From contig JBBSTI010000095.1 in the NCBI GenBank assembly GCA_038236005.1, positions 1 through 13,708 on the forward strand: DNA of 13,708 nt, given 5' to 3'. This document shows, piece after piece, positions 1 through 7,334 of the stretch; position 1 is the first letter of the stretch, and each line of letters starts with the position of its first letter. The notes beneath the pieces were generated by a model that saw nothing but the letters and a program-made list of their open reading frames with translations, did not search any database and had not been told where the DNA came from. Source of the DNA: CANKBT01 sp038236005. Lineage in GTDB: Bacteria > Actinomycetota > Actinomycetes > Mycobacteriales > SCTD01. The position numbers and the translations under genes are program-made.

Positions 1-1259
1 ATCGAGCCGGTGTGGATCGCCAGACCGGCCAGCGCCCCGACGACGGTGCCGTTGATCCGGATGAACTGCAGGTCCTTGCCCGCGGCCAGCTCGATCTTGT
101 CCGCGGCGTCAGCGCCGTCCCAACCCTTGACGGTGCGCTCGATGAGGGTGGTCATCTCGGTGCCGTACTCGGTGACCACGTGCACCACCGCCGCCTCCAG
201 CCGCTGCTCGAGCCGGCCACGGAAGGCTGCGTCGTCCCGCGCCCGCCCCGCCAGGTCGGTGAGCGCCCGGGTGACGGCGGCAGCGAACGGACCGTCCGGG
301 TCGTCCAGCGCCGACTGCAGCGCCGTCAGGGCGCCCTCGGCGACCTGGACCCACCAGTCACGGGTCTGCGGGTCGGCCACGAAGCGCAGCACGACCGAGT
401 CGACCTGAGCACGCAGCTCGGGGGACTCCTGAAGGTCGGCCGCCACCTTGCTGAGCAGCCGGTCGATCGCCTGGCGCAGCGGGTGGTCGCGGTCGTCGGC
501 CATGTCGGTGAGGGTCTGCTCCGCACCGTCCAAGAGTCCGGTCAGCCGCTTGTCGGAGACGAAGACGCTGAGCACCCCGAGCCGGTCGTTCGCCAGACCA
601 CGCATGATCTCGGTGACGAGCTCACGGTTGTCGCGCAGCGCGCCCGACAGGTACGGCAGGCCGGCGTCCAGCAGCGGCTGGTGCTGTCCGTTGCCGGTGA
701 AGTCCGAGAGCAGCACCCCGGCGACCTCGGCGTAGGAACGACGCTCGGTGTCACGTCGTACGACGTCCAGCAGCACGTCCGCGACCGCTTCCGGCCGCAG
801 GAACGCGCGGGCCGCGCCCAGCTCGGTGAGACCACGGCGTACGAGACCCTCGGCCCGACCTGGCACGAGGACCCAGTCGGCCGTACGGGCGACCAGCCCG
901 GCCTCCGCGAGGTGCACGCGCAGGTTGTCCGGCGTGACGAAGTTGCCGGTCACGAACTCCCCGAGCGTGCCGGCCAGCGCGTCCTTGCGGGTCGGGATGA
1001 GCGCGGTGTGCGGGATCGGGAGCCCGAGCGGGCGCCGGAACAGGGCGGTGACCGCGAACCAGTCCGCGAGCCCGCCGACCACGCCGGCCTCGGCTCCGGC
1101 CCGCACGTAGCCGACCCAGCCGCGTTCACCGTCCTCGGCCAGGTAGGTCAGCAGGTAGAGGCCGGCGGCCGCGATCAGGAAGGACAGCGCCACCGTCTTC
1201 ATCCGCCGAAGCGCGGCCCGCTTGCGGGGGGCGTCCGCGAGCTGATCGACCAGGGACAC
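1..1259 (-). CDS. DUF445 family membrane protein (3' end cut by window edge)
   Basis: This is a DUF445 (PF04286) protein of unknown biochemical role; family members are membrane-anchored and are found widely in bacteria. The reading frame is open from a GTG at 1259 to the left edge, about 419 codons, so only a few C-terminal residues are missing. Near the N-terminus (about residues 20-35) is a membrane segment, FLIAAAGLYLLTYLA, followed by GLADWFAVTALFRRPLGLPIPHTALIP, the typical first conserved block split across residues 55-82. The C-terminus carries the family hallmark DLQFIRINGTVVGALAGLAI followed by HTGS. A later ATG at 1202 would remove only about 19 residues, and the DUF445 N-terminus usually includes the preceding basic stretch, so I prefer GTG. 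A 7-bp-arm palindrome sits two bases upstream of this start. It is divergent from the acyl-CoA synthetase. The family call is secure; the molecular function is unknown. Confidence 0.93.
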   Translation of the reverse strand, partial: MSLVDQLADAPRKRAALRRMKTVALSFLIAAAGLYLLTYLAEDGERGWVGYVRAGAEAGVVGGLADWFAVTALFRRPLGLPIPHTALIPTRKDALAGTLGEFVTGNFVTPDNLRVHLAEAGLVARTADWVLVPGRAEGLVRRGLTELGAARAFLRPEAVADVLLDVVRRDTERRSYAEVAGVLLSDFTGNGQHQPLLDAGLPYLSGALRDNRELVTEIMRGLANDRLGVLSVFVSDKRLTGLLDGAEQTLTDMADDRDHPLRQAIDRLLSKVAADLQESPELRAQVDSVVLRFVADPQTRDWWVQVAEGALTALQSALDDPDGPFAAAVTRALTDLAGRARDDAAFRGRLEQRLEAAVVHVVTEYGTEMTTLIERTVKGWDGADAADKIELAAGKDLQFIRINGTVVGALAGLAIHTGS

Positions 1260-1261
1260 GG

Positions 1262-1279
1262 TGGGGGTCGACACCCCCA
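1262..1279. promoter_or_regulatory. Perfect 7-bp-arm palindrome between divergent genes
   Basis: TGGGGGT and ACCCCCA flank a 4-base centre, CGAC, immediately upstream of the DUF445 GTG and about 70 bp before the acyl-CoA synthetase ATG. It could be an operator for a dimeric regulator or, in the DUF445 transcript, a 5' hairpin ending two bases before the start codon. No known operator is recognised. Confidence 0.4.
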
Positions 1280-1338
1280 GAGTGTGCCGGGTCCACGGCG
1301 TGGCGGGGGCGCTGCACGGAAGTGTCGGACCTGCGCCG

Positions 1339-1344
1339 TACGGT
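1339..1344 (+). promoter_or_regulatory. Candidate -10 element for a leaderless acyl-CoA synthetase mRNA
   Basis: TACGGT fits the actinobacterial TANNNT -10 pattern and ends six bases before the ATG at 1351. No Shine-Dalgarno sequence is visible upstream of that ATG. This geometry predicts transcription starting at or next to the A of ATG. No clear -35 is seen. Confidence 0.45.
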
Positions 1345-1350
1345 CTGGTC

Positions 1351-2886
1351 ATGAAGGTGCCCTTGGTCACATCCGATTTTCTGCGTCGCGCTGCGACCGT
1401 CTACCCCGACCGGGTGGGCGTGGTCGACGAGCCCGGACGGGACCAGCACGGTGGGCTGGGGTCGGTCACCTACGGACGGCTGGCCGAGCGGGCCGCGGCT
1501 GTCGCGGCCGGGCTGGACGCGCTCGGCATCGGGGTGGGGGAACGGGTCGCGGTGGTCAGCCACAACAGCGCCCGCCTGCTCGAGCTGTTCTTCGGCGTCA
1601 CCAGCTGGGGCCGGGTGCTGGTGCCGGTCAACTTCCGGCTCGCGCGCGACGAGGTCGCCTACATCGTGGAGCACTCCGGCGGCACCGTGCTGCTGGTGGA
1701 TCCCGAGCTGGACGAGGCGCTTGCCGACGTGCCGGTGACGCACCGGTTCGTCCTGGGCCCGGAGTACGAGGCGCTGCTGCGGCCCGGCGTGGAGCCGGAC
1801 CCCTGGGACGGCGTCTCGGAGGACGCCACCGCAACGATCAACGACACCTCCGGCACCACCGCCCGACCCAAGGGGGTGCAGATCACGCACCGCAACATCT
1901 GGGTCAACGCGACGACGTTCGCCCTGCACACCGCGGTCACCGACCGCGACGTCTACCTGCACACGCTGCCGATGTTCCACGCCAACGGGTGGGGGATGCC
2001 GTTCGCCATGACCGGCCTCGGGGTGCCTCAGATCGTGATCCGCAAGATCGACGGCGCCGAGATCCTGCGCCGCGTGCAGCAGCACGGGGTCACGATCATG
2101 TGCGCAGCCCCGGCCGTCGTCGCCGCCGTGCTCGAGGCCGCCGCGTCCTGGGAGGGTGAGATCCCGGGGCGAGGCACCACCCGGGTGGTGTGTGCCGGTG
2201 CGCCGCCGCCCAGCCGCACGATCGAGCGGATCGAGGCCGAGCTGGGCTGGGAGCTGATCCAGATCTATGGCCTGACCGAGACCAGCCCGCTGCTGACCAT
2301 CAACCGGCGGCGGGCCGAGGAGGACGCGCTCGAGCCGGCCGAGCGGGCGAAGCGGCTGTCCCGTGCGGGCATGCCGGCGCTCGGTGTCGAGCTCGCGATC
2401 AGCGCGGACGGCGAGGTGCTGGCGCGCAGCAACGTCGTCCTCGAGGGCTACTGGCAGCAGCCCAAGGCCACCGCCGCCGCGCTGGAGGACGGCTGGTTCC
2501 ACACCGGCGACGGCGGGACGTACGAGGGCGGCTACCTGACGATCAGCGACCGCAAGAAAGACGTGATCATCACCGGCGGGGAGAACGTGTCCTCCATCGA
2601 GGTCGAGGACTGCCTGTTCAGCCACCCCGCGGTCTCCGAGGTCGCCGTGATCGGCGTCCCGGACGAGCGCTGGGGCGAGACGATCAAGGCCCTGGTGGTC
2701 CTGGTGCCGGGGGAGCGGGCCACCGAGGCCGAGCTCGTCGCGCACTGCAAGAAGCACCTGGCCGGCTACAAGGCCCCGACCTCGATCGACCTGCGCGAAC
2801 AGATCCCCCGCACCGCCACCGGCAAGGTGCAGAAGTTCAAGCTGCGCGAGCAGTTCTGGGAAGGTCGCGACCGCCGTATCAACTGA
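1351..2886 (+). CDS. AMP-dependent acyl-CoA synthetase (fatty-acid or related acid CoA ligase)
   Basis: This 511-residue ANL-superfamily enzyme should activate a carboxylic acid with ATP to an acyl-adenylate and transfer it to CoA. The P-loop motif TSGTTARPKGV is at residues 166-176, with Ala where Gly is usual in TSGTTGRPKG. YGLTET is at 306-311. The ribose-binding Asp lies in GWFHTGD (D387), the hinge motif DRKKD starts at 400 with the conserved Arg401, and GGENVSS follows. The C-terminal catalytic lysine is in TGKVQK (Lys492). The length is typical of FadD-like and DmdB-like medium-chain ligases, but the substrate cannot be read from the sequence. The ATG at 1351 was chosen because the family N-terminus (DFLRRAATVYPDRVGV) starts right after it; upstream in-frame GTGs would run into the divergent promoter region. 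It appears monocistronic. Confidence 0.93.
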   Translation: MKVPLVTSDFLRRAATVYPDRVGVVDEPGRDQHGGLGSVTYGRLAERAAAVAAGLDALGIGVGERVAVVSHNSARLLELFFGVTSWGRVLVPVNFRLARDEVAYIVEHSGGTVLLVDPELDEALADVPVTHRFVLGPEYEALLRPGVEPDPWDGVSEDATATINDTSGTTARPKGVQITHRNIWVNATTFALHTAVTDRDVYLHTLPMFHANGWGMPFAMTGLGVPQIVIRKIDGAEILRRVQQHGVTIMCAAPAVVAAVLEAAASWEGEIPGRGTTRVVCAGAPPPSRTIERIEAELGWELIQIYGLTETSPLLTINRRRAEEDALEPAERAKRLSRAGMPALGVELAISADGEVLARSNVVLEGYWQQPKATAAALEDGWFHTGDGGTYEGGYLTISDRKKDVIITGGENVSSIEVEDCLFSHPAVSEVAVIGVPDERWGETIKALVVLVPGERATEAELVAHCKKHLAGYKAPTSIDLREQIPRTATGKVQKFKLREQFWEGRDRRIN

Positions 2887-3181
2887 ACGAGGCTGGCCTT
2901 GGCGCGACCTGTGGGGTGCTCCCCGCCGAGTCCGTCGCGATCGTTGCTCTCCGACCATGACCCAGGACACGGACGAGACGGATCTCGACGTCGACGGGCC
3001 GTCGACAAGCCGTCGACGAGTGACCTGCGACGGCCGGCCCCGGCCCGGCGTCTTCAGCCGATGCGTCGCCCCGAGCCGGGCCGACACCCGGCCTCTGGAG
3101 GGGGCGGTTCGCGCCGGCGTTGCTGTCGGCCCGTCGCGTCGTGCGAGGGGAAAACGGGGTGGCACGGGGTAGGCGCTAGGC
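2887..3181. other. Intergenic stretch without a convincing gene
   Basis: These 295 bases separate the synthetase from the acidic small protein. The 71-codon frame from 2957 to 3172 has no recognisable domain and a composition typical of random high-GC sequence, so it is not called. The region contains the 11-bp tandem repeat at 2989-3021. Just before the next gene it holds GGGTAG at 3167-3172, which resembles the GGGTA core of actinobacterial SigB/SigF-type -10 elements. No matching GTTT -35 is visible at the right distance, so a stress promoter is only a possibility. Confidence 0.5.
2989..3021. repeat. Three tandem 11-bp units each containing GTCGAC
   Basis: The units CGTCGACGGGC (2989-2999), CGTCGACAAGC (3000-3010) and CGTCGACGAGT (3011-3021) follow each other without gaps. 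Each carries the palindromic hexamer GTCGAC, repeated at roughly one helical turn. This could be a multi-site operator upstream of the small-protein/photolyase unit, or chance in GC-rich DNA. Confidence 0.6.
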
Positions 3182-3478
3182 ATGACCAACCCCCTGACCC
3201 CGACCGAGCCGACGCACGTTCCCGAGCCCGGCGGCGGTGTGCGCGGGGTCGACCAGGTCGACCGCATGGACACCGAGCCCGGCCACGGCACTACCACCGG
3301 CGCCGACGGCGACACCGCCAGCCGCGAGCAGATGCGCAAGGACCTCGGCGAGCGCCCGTCCGACGCCGACACCGAGAGCGGCGACAGCCAGGGCGGTGAC
3401 AGCCTGGAGCAGTCCGCCGCGCTCGGCGCGACCGACGACCCGCTGGGCGGATCGATCCAGGCGGACGGCGCCACCTGA
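3182..3478 (+). CDS. Small acidic, probably disordered hypothetical protein
   Basis: This 98-residue protein has no recognised domain. It is rich in Asp, Glu, Gly, Thr and Ser, has no cysteine, no membrane segment and no signal peptide, and looks intrinsically disordered and soluble. The only sequence likely to form a helix is around residues 45-60 (TASREQMRKDLGERP). The ATG at 3182 is the first start of the frame. A GGGGTAGG stretch lies 7-14 bases upstream and could be either a weak ribosome site or part of a -10. The photolyase starts 49 bases after its stop on the same strand, with no terminator between, so co-transcription is likely and a role in light or stress response is possible. Codon composition is consistent with real coding, but function is unknown. 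Confidence 0.68.
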   Translation: MTNPLTPTEPTHVPEPGGGVRGVDQVDRMDTEPGHGTTTGADGDTASREQMRKDLGERPSDADTESGDSQGGDSLEQSAALGATDDPLGGSIQADGAT

Positions 3479-3506
3479 GACCACGACAGCCACCTAGCGA
3501 CCGATA

Positions 3507-3530
3507 ACCCGATGACCCGATGACCCGATG
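3507..3530 (+). repeat. Three 8-bp repeats creating two overlapping mini-ORFs before the photolyase
   Basis: ACCCGATG occurs three times in a row (3507-3514, 3515-3522, 3523-3530). The last copy supplies the photolyase ATG at 3528. The first two ATGs (3512 and 3520) each open a three-codon frame reading Met-Thr-Arg-stop. Each stop overlaps the next start as ATGA, so the chain of start/stop overlaps leads straight into the photolyase start. Confidence 0.8.
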
Positions 3531-5051
3531 ACGGCAGACCCCCGACCAGCCGCCTCCCTGGCAGCCGGCTCGTGGACAGCCAGGACGCCGCGCTGGTTGT
3601 TCGCCGACCAGCTCGGTCCGCAGTTCCTGGACGCCCCGGACCAGCCGGTCGTGCTGGTGGAGTCGCGTCGGGTCTTCGCACGCCGGACGTTCCACCGGGC
3701 CAAGGCCCACCTGGTGCTCTCCGCGCTGCGGCACCGCGCGGCCGAGCTGGGGGAGCAGGCCGTGCTGGTTCGGGCCGACACCTACGACCAGGCGCTCGAG
3801 CAGGTCGGCGACGTCACCGTCATACAGCCGACCTCCCGGGCGGCAGACCGCTGGGTGCGCGAACGCGGACTCACGGTGCTGCCCGGAGACCGTGGTTTCG
3901 CGACGACCCGGGAGGACTTCGCCGGCTTCGCCGAAGGGCGCAAGCGCCTGCTCATGGAGGACTTCTACCGCTGGCAGCGGCACCGCTACGACCTGCTGAT
4001 GGACGGGACGGAGCCCGCCGGCGGCACCTGGAACCTCGACCACGAGAACCGGGAGCCACCGCCGAAGACCGCCACGCTGGGGGTCGCCGAGCCGTGGTGG
4101 CCCACCGAGGACGCGATCGACGACGGCGTACGCCAGGACCTGGACCGTTGGGCTTGCGAAGGTGACGTCCGCTTCGTGGGTGAGGACGGGCCACGGTGGG
4201 CCCCCGCGACCCGGACCGAGGCGCTGACGGCGCTCAGGCATTTCGTCGAGCACCGGTTGGCGACCTTCGGACCGACCGAGGACGCCATGCTGGCTGCCGA
4301 TCCGTGGATGTCGCACAGCGCGTTGTCGCCGGCCATCAACCTCGGGCTGCTGCACCCGCTGGAGGTCGTGCGCGCTGCTGAGCGGGCCTACCGCGACGGT
4401 CTGGCTCCGCTGGCGTCGGTCGAGGGCTTCGTCCGGCAGGTGATCGGGTGGCGGGAATACGTCTGGTCGATCTACTGGCACGTCGACCCCGGCTACCGAC
4501 GACGCAACGCGCTCGAGGCCCGCAGGCCGCTGCCGTCCTGGTTCGTCGATCTGGACATGGCCGGTGAGGTGACCGCGAACTGTCTGTCCAGCGTGCTGCG
4601 GGACGTGCGTGAGCGCGGCTGGGTGCACCACATCCCGCGGCTGATGGTGCTCGGCAACTACGCGCTGCAGCGCGGCTGGGACCCGGCGGCGCTGACCGCG
4701 TGGTTCCACGAGGTGTTCGTCGACGGCTACGACTGGGTGATGCTGCCGAACGTGGTCGGGATGAGCCAGCATGCCGACGGCGGCCTGATGGCCACCAAGC
4801 CGTACGCCTCCGGGGGTGCGTACGTCAACCGGATGAGCGACTACTGCAAGCCCTGCGCGTACGACCCCAAGGTGCGGGTCGGTCCGACGGCGTGCCCGTT
4901 CACGGCGGGCTACTGGGCGTTCCTGGACCGCAACGCGGGCGCGTTGCGTGGCAACAACCGGATGGCGCAGCCGCTCGCCGGGCTCGGCCGGCTCAAGGAC
5001 CTGCCCGAGCTGCTGGCCCAGGAGGCCGCTCGGGGCGACGGCCCACCCTGA
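3528..5051 (+). CDS. Iron-sulfur photolyase/cryptochrome (FeS-BCP, PhrB-like)
   Basis: This 507-residue protein belongs to the deoxyribodipyrimidine photolyase-related family (PF04244 plus the FAD-binding domain). Characterised members such as Agrobacterium PhrB use FAD, a ribityllumazine antenna and a [4Fe-4S] cluster to repair (6-4) photoproducts with blue light. The N-terminal antenna domain starts at RWLFADQLG (about residues 22-30). Four cysteines at 352, 440, 443 and 456 have the same spacing (88, 3, 13) as the cluster ligands I recall for PhrB (350, 438, 441, 454). The paired histidines of GWVHHIPRLM (367-368) also fall at the PhrB active-site position with the same +2 offset. The start at 3528 leaves about 20 residues before the domain; its repeat-embedded context is described separately. 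It is probably co-transcribed with the acidic small protein and ends at a hairpin shared with the convergent PH-domain operon. Repair versus signalling activity cannot be decided here. Confidence 0.93.
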   Translation: MTADPRPAASLAAGSWTARTPRWLFADQLGPQFLDAPDQPVVLVESRRVFARRTFHRAKAHLVLSALRHRAAELGEQAVLVRADTYDQALEQVGDVTVIQPTSRAADRWVRERGLTVLPGDRGFATTREDFAGFAEGRKRLLMEDFYRWQRHRYDLLMDGTEPAGGTWNLDHENREPPPKTATLGVAEPWWPTEDAIDDGVRQDLDRWACEGDVRFVGEDGPRWAPATRTEALTALRHFVEHRLATFGPTEDAMLAADPWMSHSALSPAINLGLLHPLEVVRAAERAYRDGLAPLASVEGFVRQVIGWREYVWSIYWHVDPGYRRRNALEARRPLPSWFVDLDMAGEVTANCLSSVLRDVRERGWVHHIPRLMVLGNYALQRGWDPAALTAWFHEVFVDGYDWVMLPNVVGMSQHADGGLMATKPYASGGAYVNRMSDYCKPCAYDPKVRVGPTACPFTAGYWAFLDRNAGALRGNNRMAQPLAGLGRLKDLPELLAQEAARGDGPP

Positions 5052-5064
5052 CGTCGGGGTGCGA

Positions 5065-5086
5065 CGGTCAGAGTGCGCTCTGACCG
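5065..5086. terminator. Hairpin between convergent genes
   Basis: A perfect 9-bp stem (CGGTCAGAG / CTCTGACCG) closes a TGCG loop, 13 bases after the photolyase stop and 13 bases after the stop of the convergent PH-domain gene. It has no U-tract, as is common in high-GC actinobacteria, and would work on either strand. Confidence 0.65.
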
Positions 5087-5099
5087 GTGGCGGGGCGGC

Positions 5100-6464
5100 T
5101 CAGGGGGTCGCTCGGGCGGCGCGGGAACGGATCGACAGCTCTTCCAGCAGCGCGGCCACCTCACGAACGTCGCGGTGCGGAGCCGAGAGGCCGGTGATCC
5201 GTCGACCAGCTGAGTCGGCGTGCAGGGTGGCGAGGCCGAGCCGCCGCTGGAGCGGTCCCTGGGTCGAGCGCAGGGACTGGATCTTGACCAGCGGCACGAT
5301 CCGGGTGCGACGCACGAGCCGCCCGGACGAGGCGACCAGGAACCGGTCGTCCAGGCCCAGCAGCAGGTTTCGCCGTTGCAACGGCGCCAGCAGGCGGGCC
5401 GCGGCCGGGACGGGAGCGTGCGGCTGCGGCAGCCGGGCCCGCAGCACCCGGTCGATGAGCTGCGCCGCGAACTCCTCGGGTGCCACTGGCAGCAGCGCCG
5501 AGGTGACCGCCTGCTCCTCCCCGCCGGCGTAGCCCGCGACGTCCACCTCGACCCGCACCCAGCCTCGTCGGCGCCACAGCAACGGCTGGACGACCAGGAC
5601 GGTCTGCACCCGGCCCACCGGGATCGTCTGGGCGCGCTTCTCGAGCAGACCATGGCGCAGCCTCAGCCCGTCGCCGGACTCGGCCACCTCGAAGTCGTAC
5701 TCCTTGAGCAACCTGGCCACGATCTGCTGCCCGCTGATCAGCACGATCGGCAGAGCGAGCGCGAGCAGGCCGCCAGCGGCTGGCGGGGACACCGCGGCCG
5801 TGACGAGCAGCGAGAGGACGAGCAGTGCGAGGACGATCGTCGGGAACCCCAGCAAGATCGAGACGACCAGGACCCGCGAAGGCACCTTGACCAGCAGCTG
5901 CTCCTCCGGCGCCGCGTCTGCCTCGGTGACGGCTGACCCGTCCGTCGCATGGTCGGGCCGGGCGTCGAGCGACAACAGCCGCTCCCGCACCCGCTGCGCC
6001 TCGCTCTCGGACAGCAGTGAGAGCCTTGCCTCACCATCGCCGCTGCCGACCACCTCCAGCCGTACCTCGGCCAGGCCCAGGAACCGGCCGGCCAGCGGGC
6101 GTACGACGTCCACGCTCTGCAGCCGCACGAGCGGCACGCGACGTTGTCGTCGCTGCAGCAGCCCACTGTTGATCTGCAGCTCACCGTCGGCCAGGCGCCA
6201 GCGCGTCACCCGCCACGACAGATAGCCCGACACCAGGGAGATCGGGACCACTACGCCCAGCACCGCGAGGCTCGCGAGCAGGGAGTTGCGCACGACCCCC
6301 TGCTGCACCACGACGGCGAGGATCCCGATCACGAACCGTCCGCTGCGCAGGAGCGGGCTGAGCGGGTGGAGCCGCCGCCAGTCGGTCTGCAGGGACGCCG
6401 TTGCCGACAGGTCGACGTCGGACGAGCTTTCGGGAGCGGGAGCGCCGGTGCTACCAGGAGTCAC
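5100..6464 (-). CDS. YdbT-type membrane protein with three bacterial PH domains
   Basis: This 454-residue integral membrane protein resembles Bacillus YdbT (bPH_2, PF03703, formerly DUF304). The biochemical role of the family is not established; in Bacillus the YdbS/YdbT pair has been linked to resistance against other bacteria's antimicrobials. Two N-terminal membrane segments (about 42-82) are followed by a first PH domain (about 84-167, with RWRLADGELQINSGLL). A second membrane pair (about 198-250) is followed by a PH domain at about 255-330 (GLLEKRAQTIPVGRVQTV), and a third lies at about 370-445 (RIVPLVKIQSLRSTQGPLQR). A GTG at 6464 overlaps the stop of the upstream YdbS-like gene in a GTGA tetranucleotide, indicating translational coupling. 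The N-terminal 25 residues are Ser/Ala-rich and probably cytoplasmic. Confidence 0.88.
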   Translation of the reverse strand: MTPGSTGAPAPESSSDVDLSATASLQTDWRRLHPLSPLLRSGRFVIGILAVVVQQGVVRNSLLASLAVLGVVVPISLVSGYLSWRVTRWRLADGELQINSGLLQRRQRRVPLVRLQSVDVVRPLAGRFLGLAEVRLEVVGSGDGEARLSLLSESEAQRVRERLLSLDARPDHATDGSAVTEADAAPEEQLLVKVPSRVLVVSILLGFPTIVLALLVLSLLVTAAVSPPAAGGLLALALPIVLISGQQIVARLLKEYDFEVAESGDGLRLRHGLLEKRAQTIPVGRVQTVLVVQPLLWRRRGWVRVEVDVAGYAGGEEQAVTSALLPVAPEEFAAQLIDRVLRARLPQPHAPVPAAARLLAPLQRRNLLLGLDDRFLVASSGRLVRRTRIVPLVKIQSLRSTQGPLQRRLGLATLHADSAGRRITGLSAPHRDVREVAALLEELSIRSRAARATP

Positions 6465-6937
6465 AGGCCGGCTGCCCGGGCCTCGCCGAGGGCGGCGAGC
6501 CGGTCGCGGAGCCGGTCAGCCTCGACGGCCGGGAGTCCGGGGATCTGGGCGTTGCTGGCCGCTGCTGCGGTGTGCAGCACGACCGTCGCGATGCCGAGCC
6601 GGCGGTCGAACGGGCCGGCGGTGACGTCGACGAACTGCATCCGTCCGTACGGCACGACGGTCGTACGACGAAACAGCACCCCCCGGCGCACGACGAGGTC
6701 GTCCTCCCGTTCGGCGTAGGCCCAGGCCCGGAACTGTCGGCGCAGCACGGCAAGCTCGAGCCCGACGAGCACCAGCACCACCAGCAGCACGCCGCCGGCC
6801 TGGACCGGCCCGACGAGCAGGAGGGTGACCAGGACACCGGCCAGCCCGGGGACGCCCAGCAGCACCAGCGCGAAGCCCCATCGCAGCCGGAGCAGCCCAG
6901 GATCGAGCCCCAGCCATCTCAACCCGTCGTCCTGCAC
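6461..6937 (-). CDS. YdbS-type PH-domain membrane protein
   Basis: This 158-residue partner of the downstream YdbT-like protein has two N-terminal membrane segments (about 20-43 and 47-66), then one bacterial PH domain (about 71-150). The domain shows the usual VVRRGVLFRRTTVVPYGRMQ and FDRRLGIATVVLHTA patterns. The pair forms a two-gene operon with a 4-bp overlap. The chosen start is the GTG at 6937; there is no Shine-Dalgarno sequence before it, but a TAGGTT hexamer ends six bases upstream, consistent with a leaderless transcript. A divergent gene begins at 6960. Confidence 0.88.
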   Translation of the reverse strand: MQDDGLRWLGLDPGLLRLRWGFALVLLGVPGLAGVLVTLLLVGPVQAGGVLLVVLVLVGLELAVLRRQFRAWAYAEREDDLVVRRGVLFRRTTVVPYGRMQFVDVTAGPFDRRLGIATVVLHTAAAASNAQIPGLPAVEADRLRDRLAALGEARAAGL

Positions 6938-6959
6938 GCGACAAACCTACGATGGCTTT
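6938..6959. promoter_or_regulatory. Symmetric bidirectional leaderless promoter
   Basis: Only 22 bp separate the GTG starts at 6937 (minus) and 6960 (plus). On the plus strand TACGAT (6948-6953) and on the minus strand TAGGTT (6949-6944) both fit TANNNT and share the central TA step. Each ends exactly six bases before its GTG, so the arrangement is mirror-symmetric about 6948/6949. Neither gene has a ribosome site. Both -35 regions would lie inside the opposite gene. Confidence 0.55.
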
Positions 6960-7334
6960 GTGGAACCGGTGAGGGTGCAGCAGTGGTGGCAGGGTCGCAA
7001 GGGACGCAACCGTCTGATCCTGCTCGGGTTCGGACTGATCGTCCTGGCCTTCATGGTCTTCAACGCGAGCGGGATCCTGCTGGCCGGGGACACCCGGCAG
7101 GTGGTGGTCAGCCTCACGAAGCCGGCCACGGATGCGCAGCGGGCCGAGGTCAAGGCCCGGTGCGGGACACTGCCCGGCATCGAGGTGGTCCAGGACCGCG
7201 GTGATCCGGCGAAGCAGCGCAACCTGCCGGTCCGGTTCGCCCTCGGCGGCAGCACGTTCCAGCAGGAGATCGACCTCAACACCTGTATCCAGGATCTCGG
7301 CCCGCTGGTCGCCTCGATCGACGTCGACGGCTGA
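6960..7334 (+). CDS. Small single-pass exported hypothetical protein
   Basis: This 124-residue protein has a basic N-terminus (QGRKGRNR, 11-18), one hydrophobic segment (about 18-38) and a C-terminal domain of about 85 residues predicted to be outside the membrane. That domain contains two cysteines (68 and 109) that could form one disulfide. I do not recognise a family; actinobacterial proteins of this size and layout are usually annotated as hypothetical. The GTG at 6960 is preferred because the frame upstream enters the divergent YdbS-like gene and encodes no plausible signal, and because a -10-like TACGAT is placed for leaderless expression. Its stop codon lies in the hairpin it shares with the convergent MauA-like gene. 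Confidence 0.72.
   Translation: MEPVRVQQWWQGRKGRNRLILLGFGLIVLAFMVFNASGILLAGDTRQVVVSLTKPATDAQRAEVKARCGTLPGIEVVQDRGDPAKQRNLPVRFALGGSTFQQEIDLNTCIQDLGPLVASIDVDG

Noticed and set aside
12..2159. A 715-codon plus-strand frame at the left end
   Set aside because: It is antisense to the DUF445 gene, then out of frame with the acyl-CoA synthetase; no domain is visible.
2957..3172. Possible 71-residue protein in the gap before the acidic protein
   Set aside because: It has no ribosome site, no recognisable domain and an Arg/Gly/Pro-rich composition, and it reads through the 11-bp repeat array.
1126..3681. An 851-codon open frame on the minus strand
   Set aside because: It runs antisense through the well-supported acyl-CoA synthetase and its flanks. 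Its product is Arg/Pro/Gly-rich with no domain, as expected for the shadow frame of a high-GC gene.
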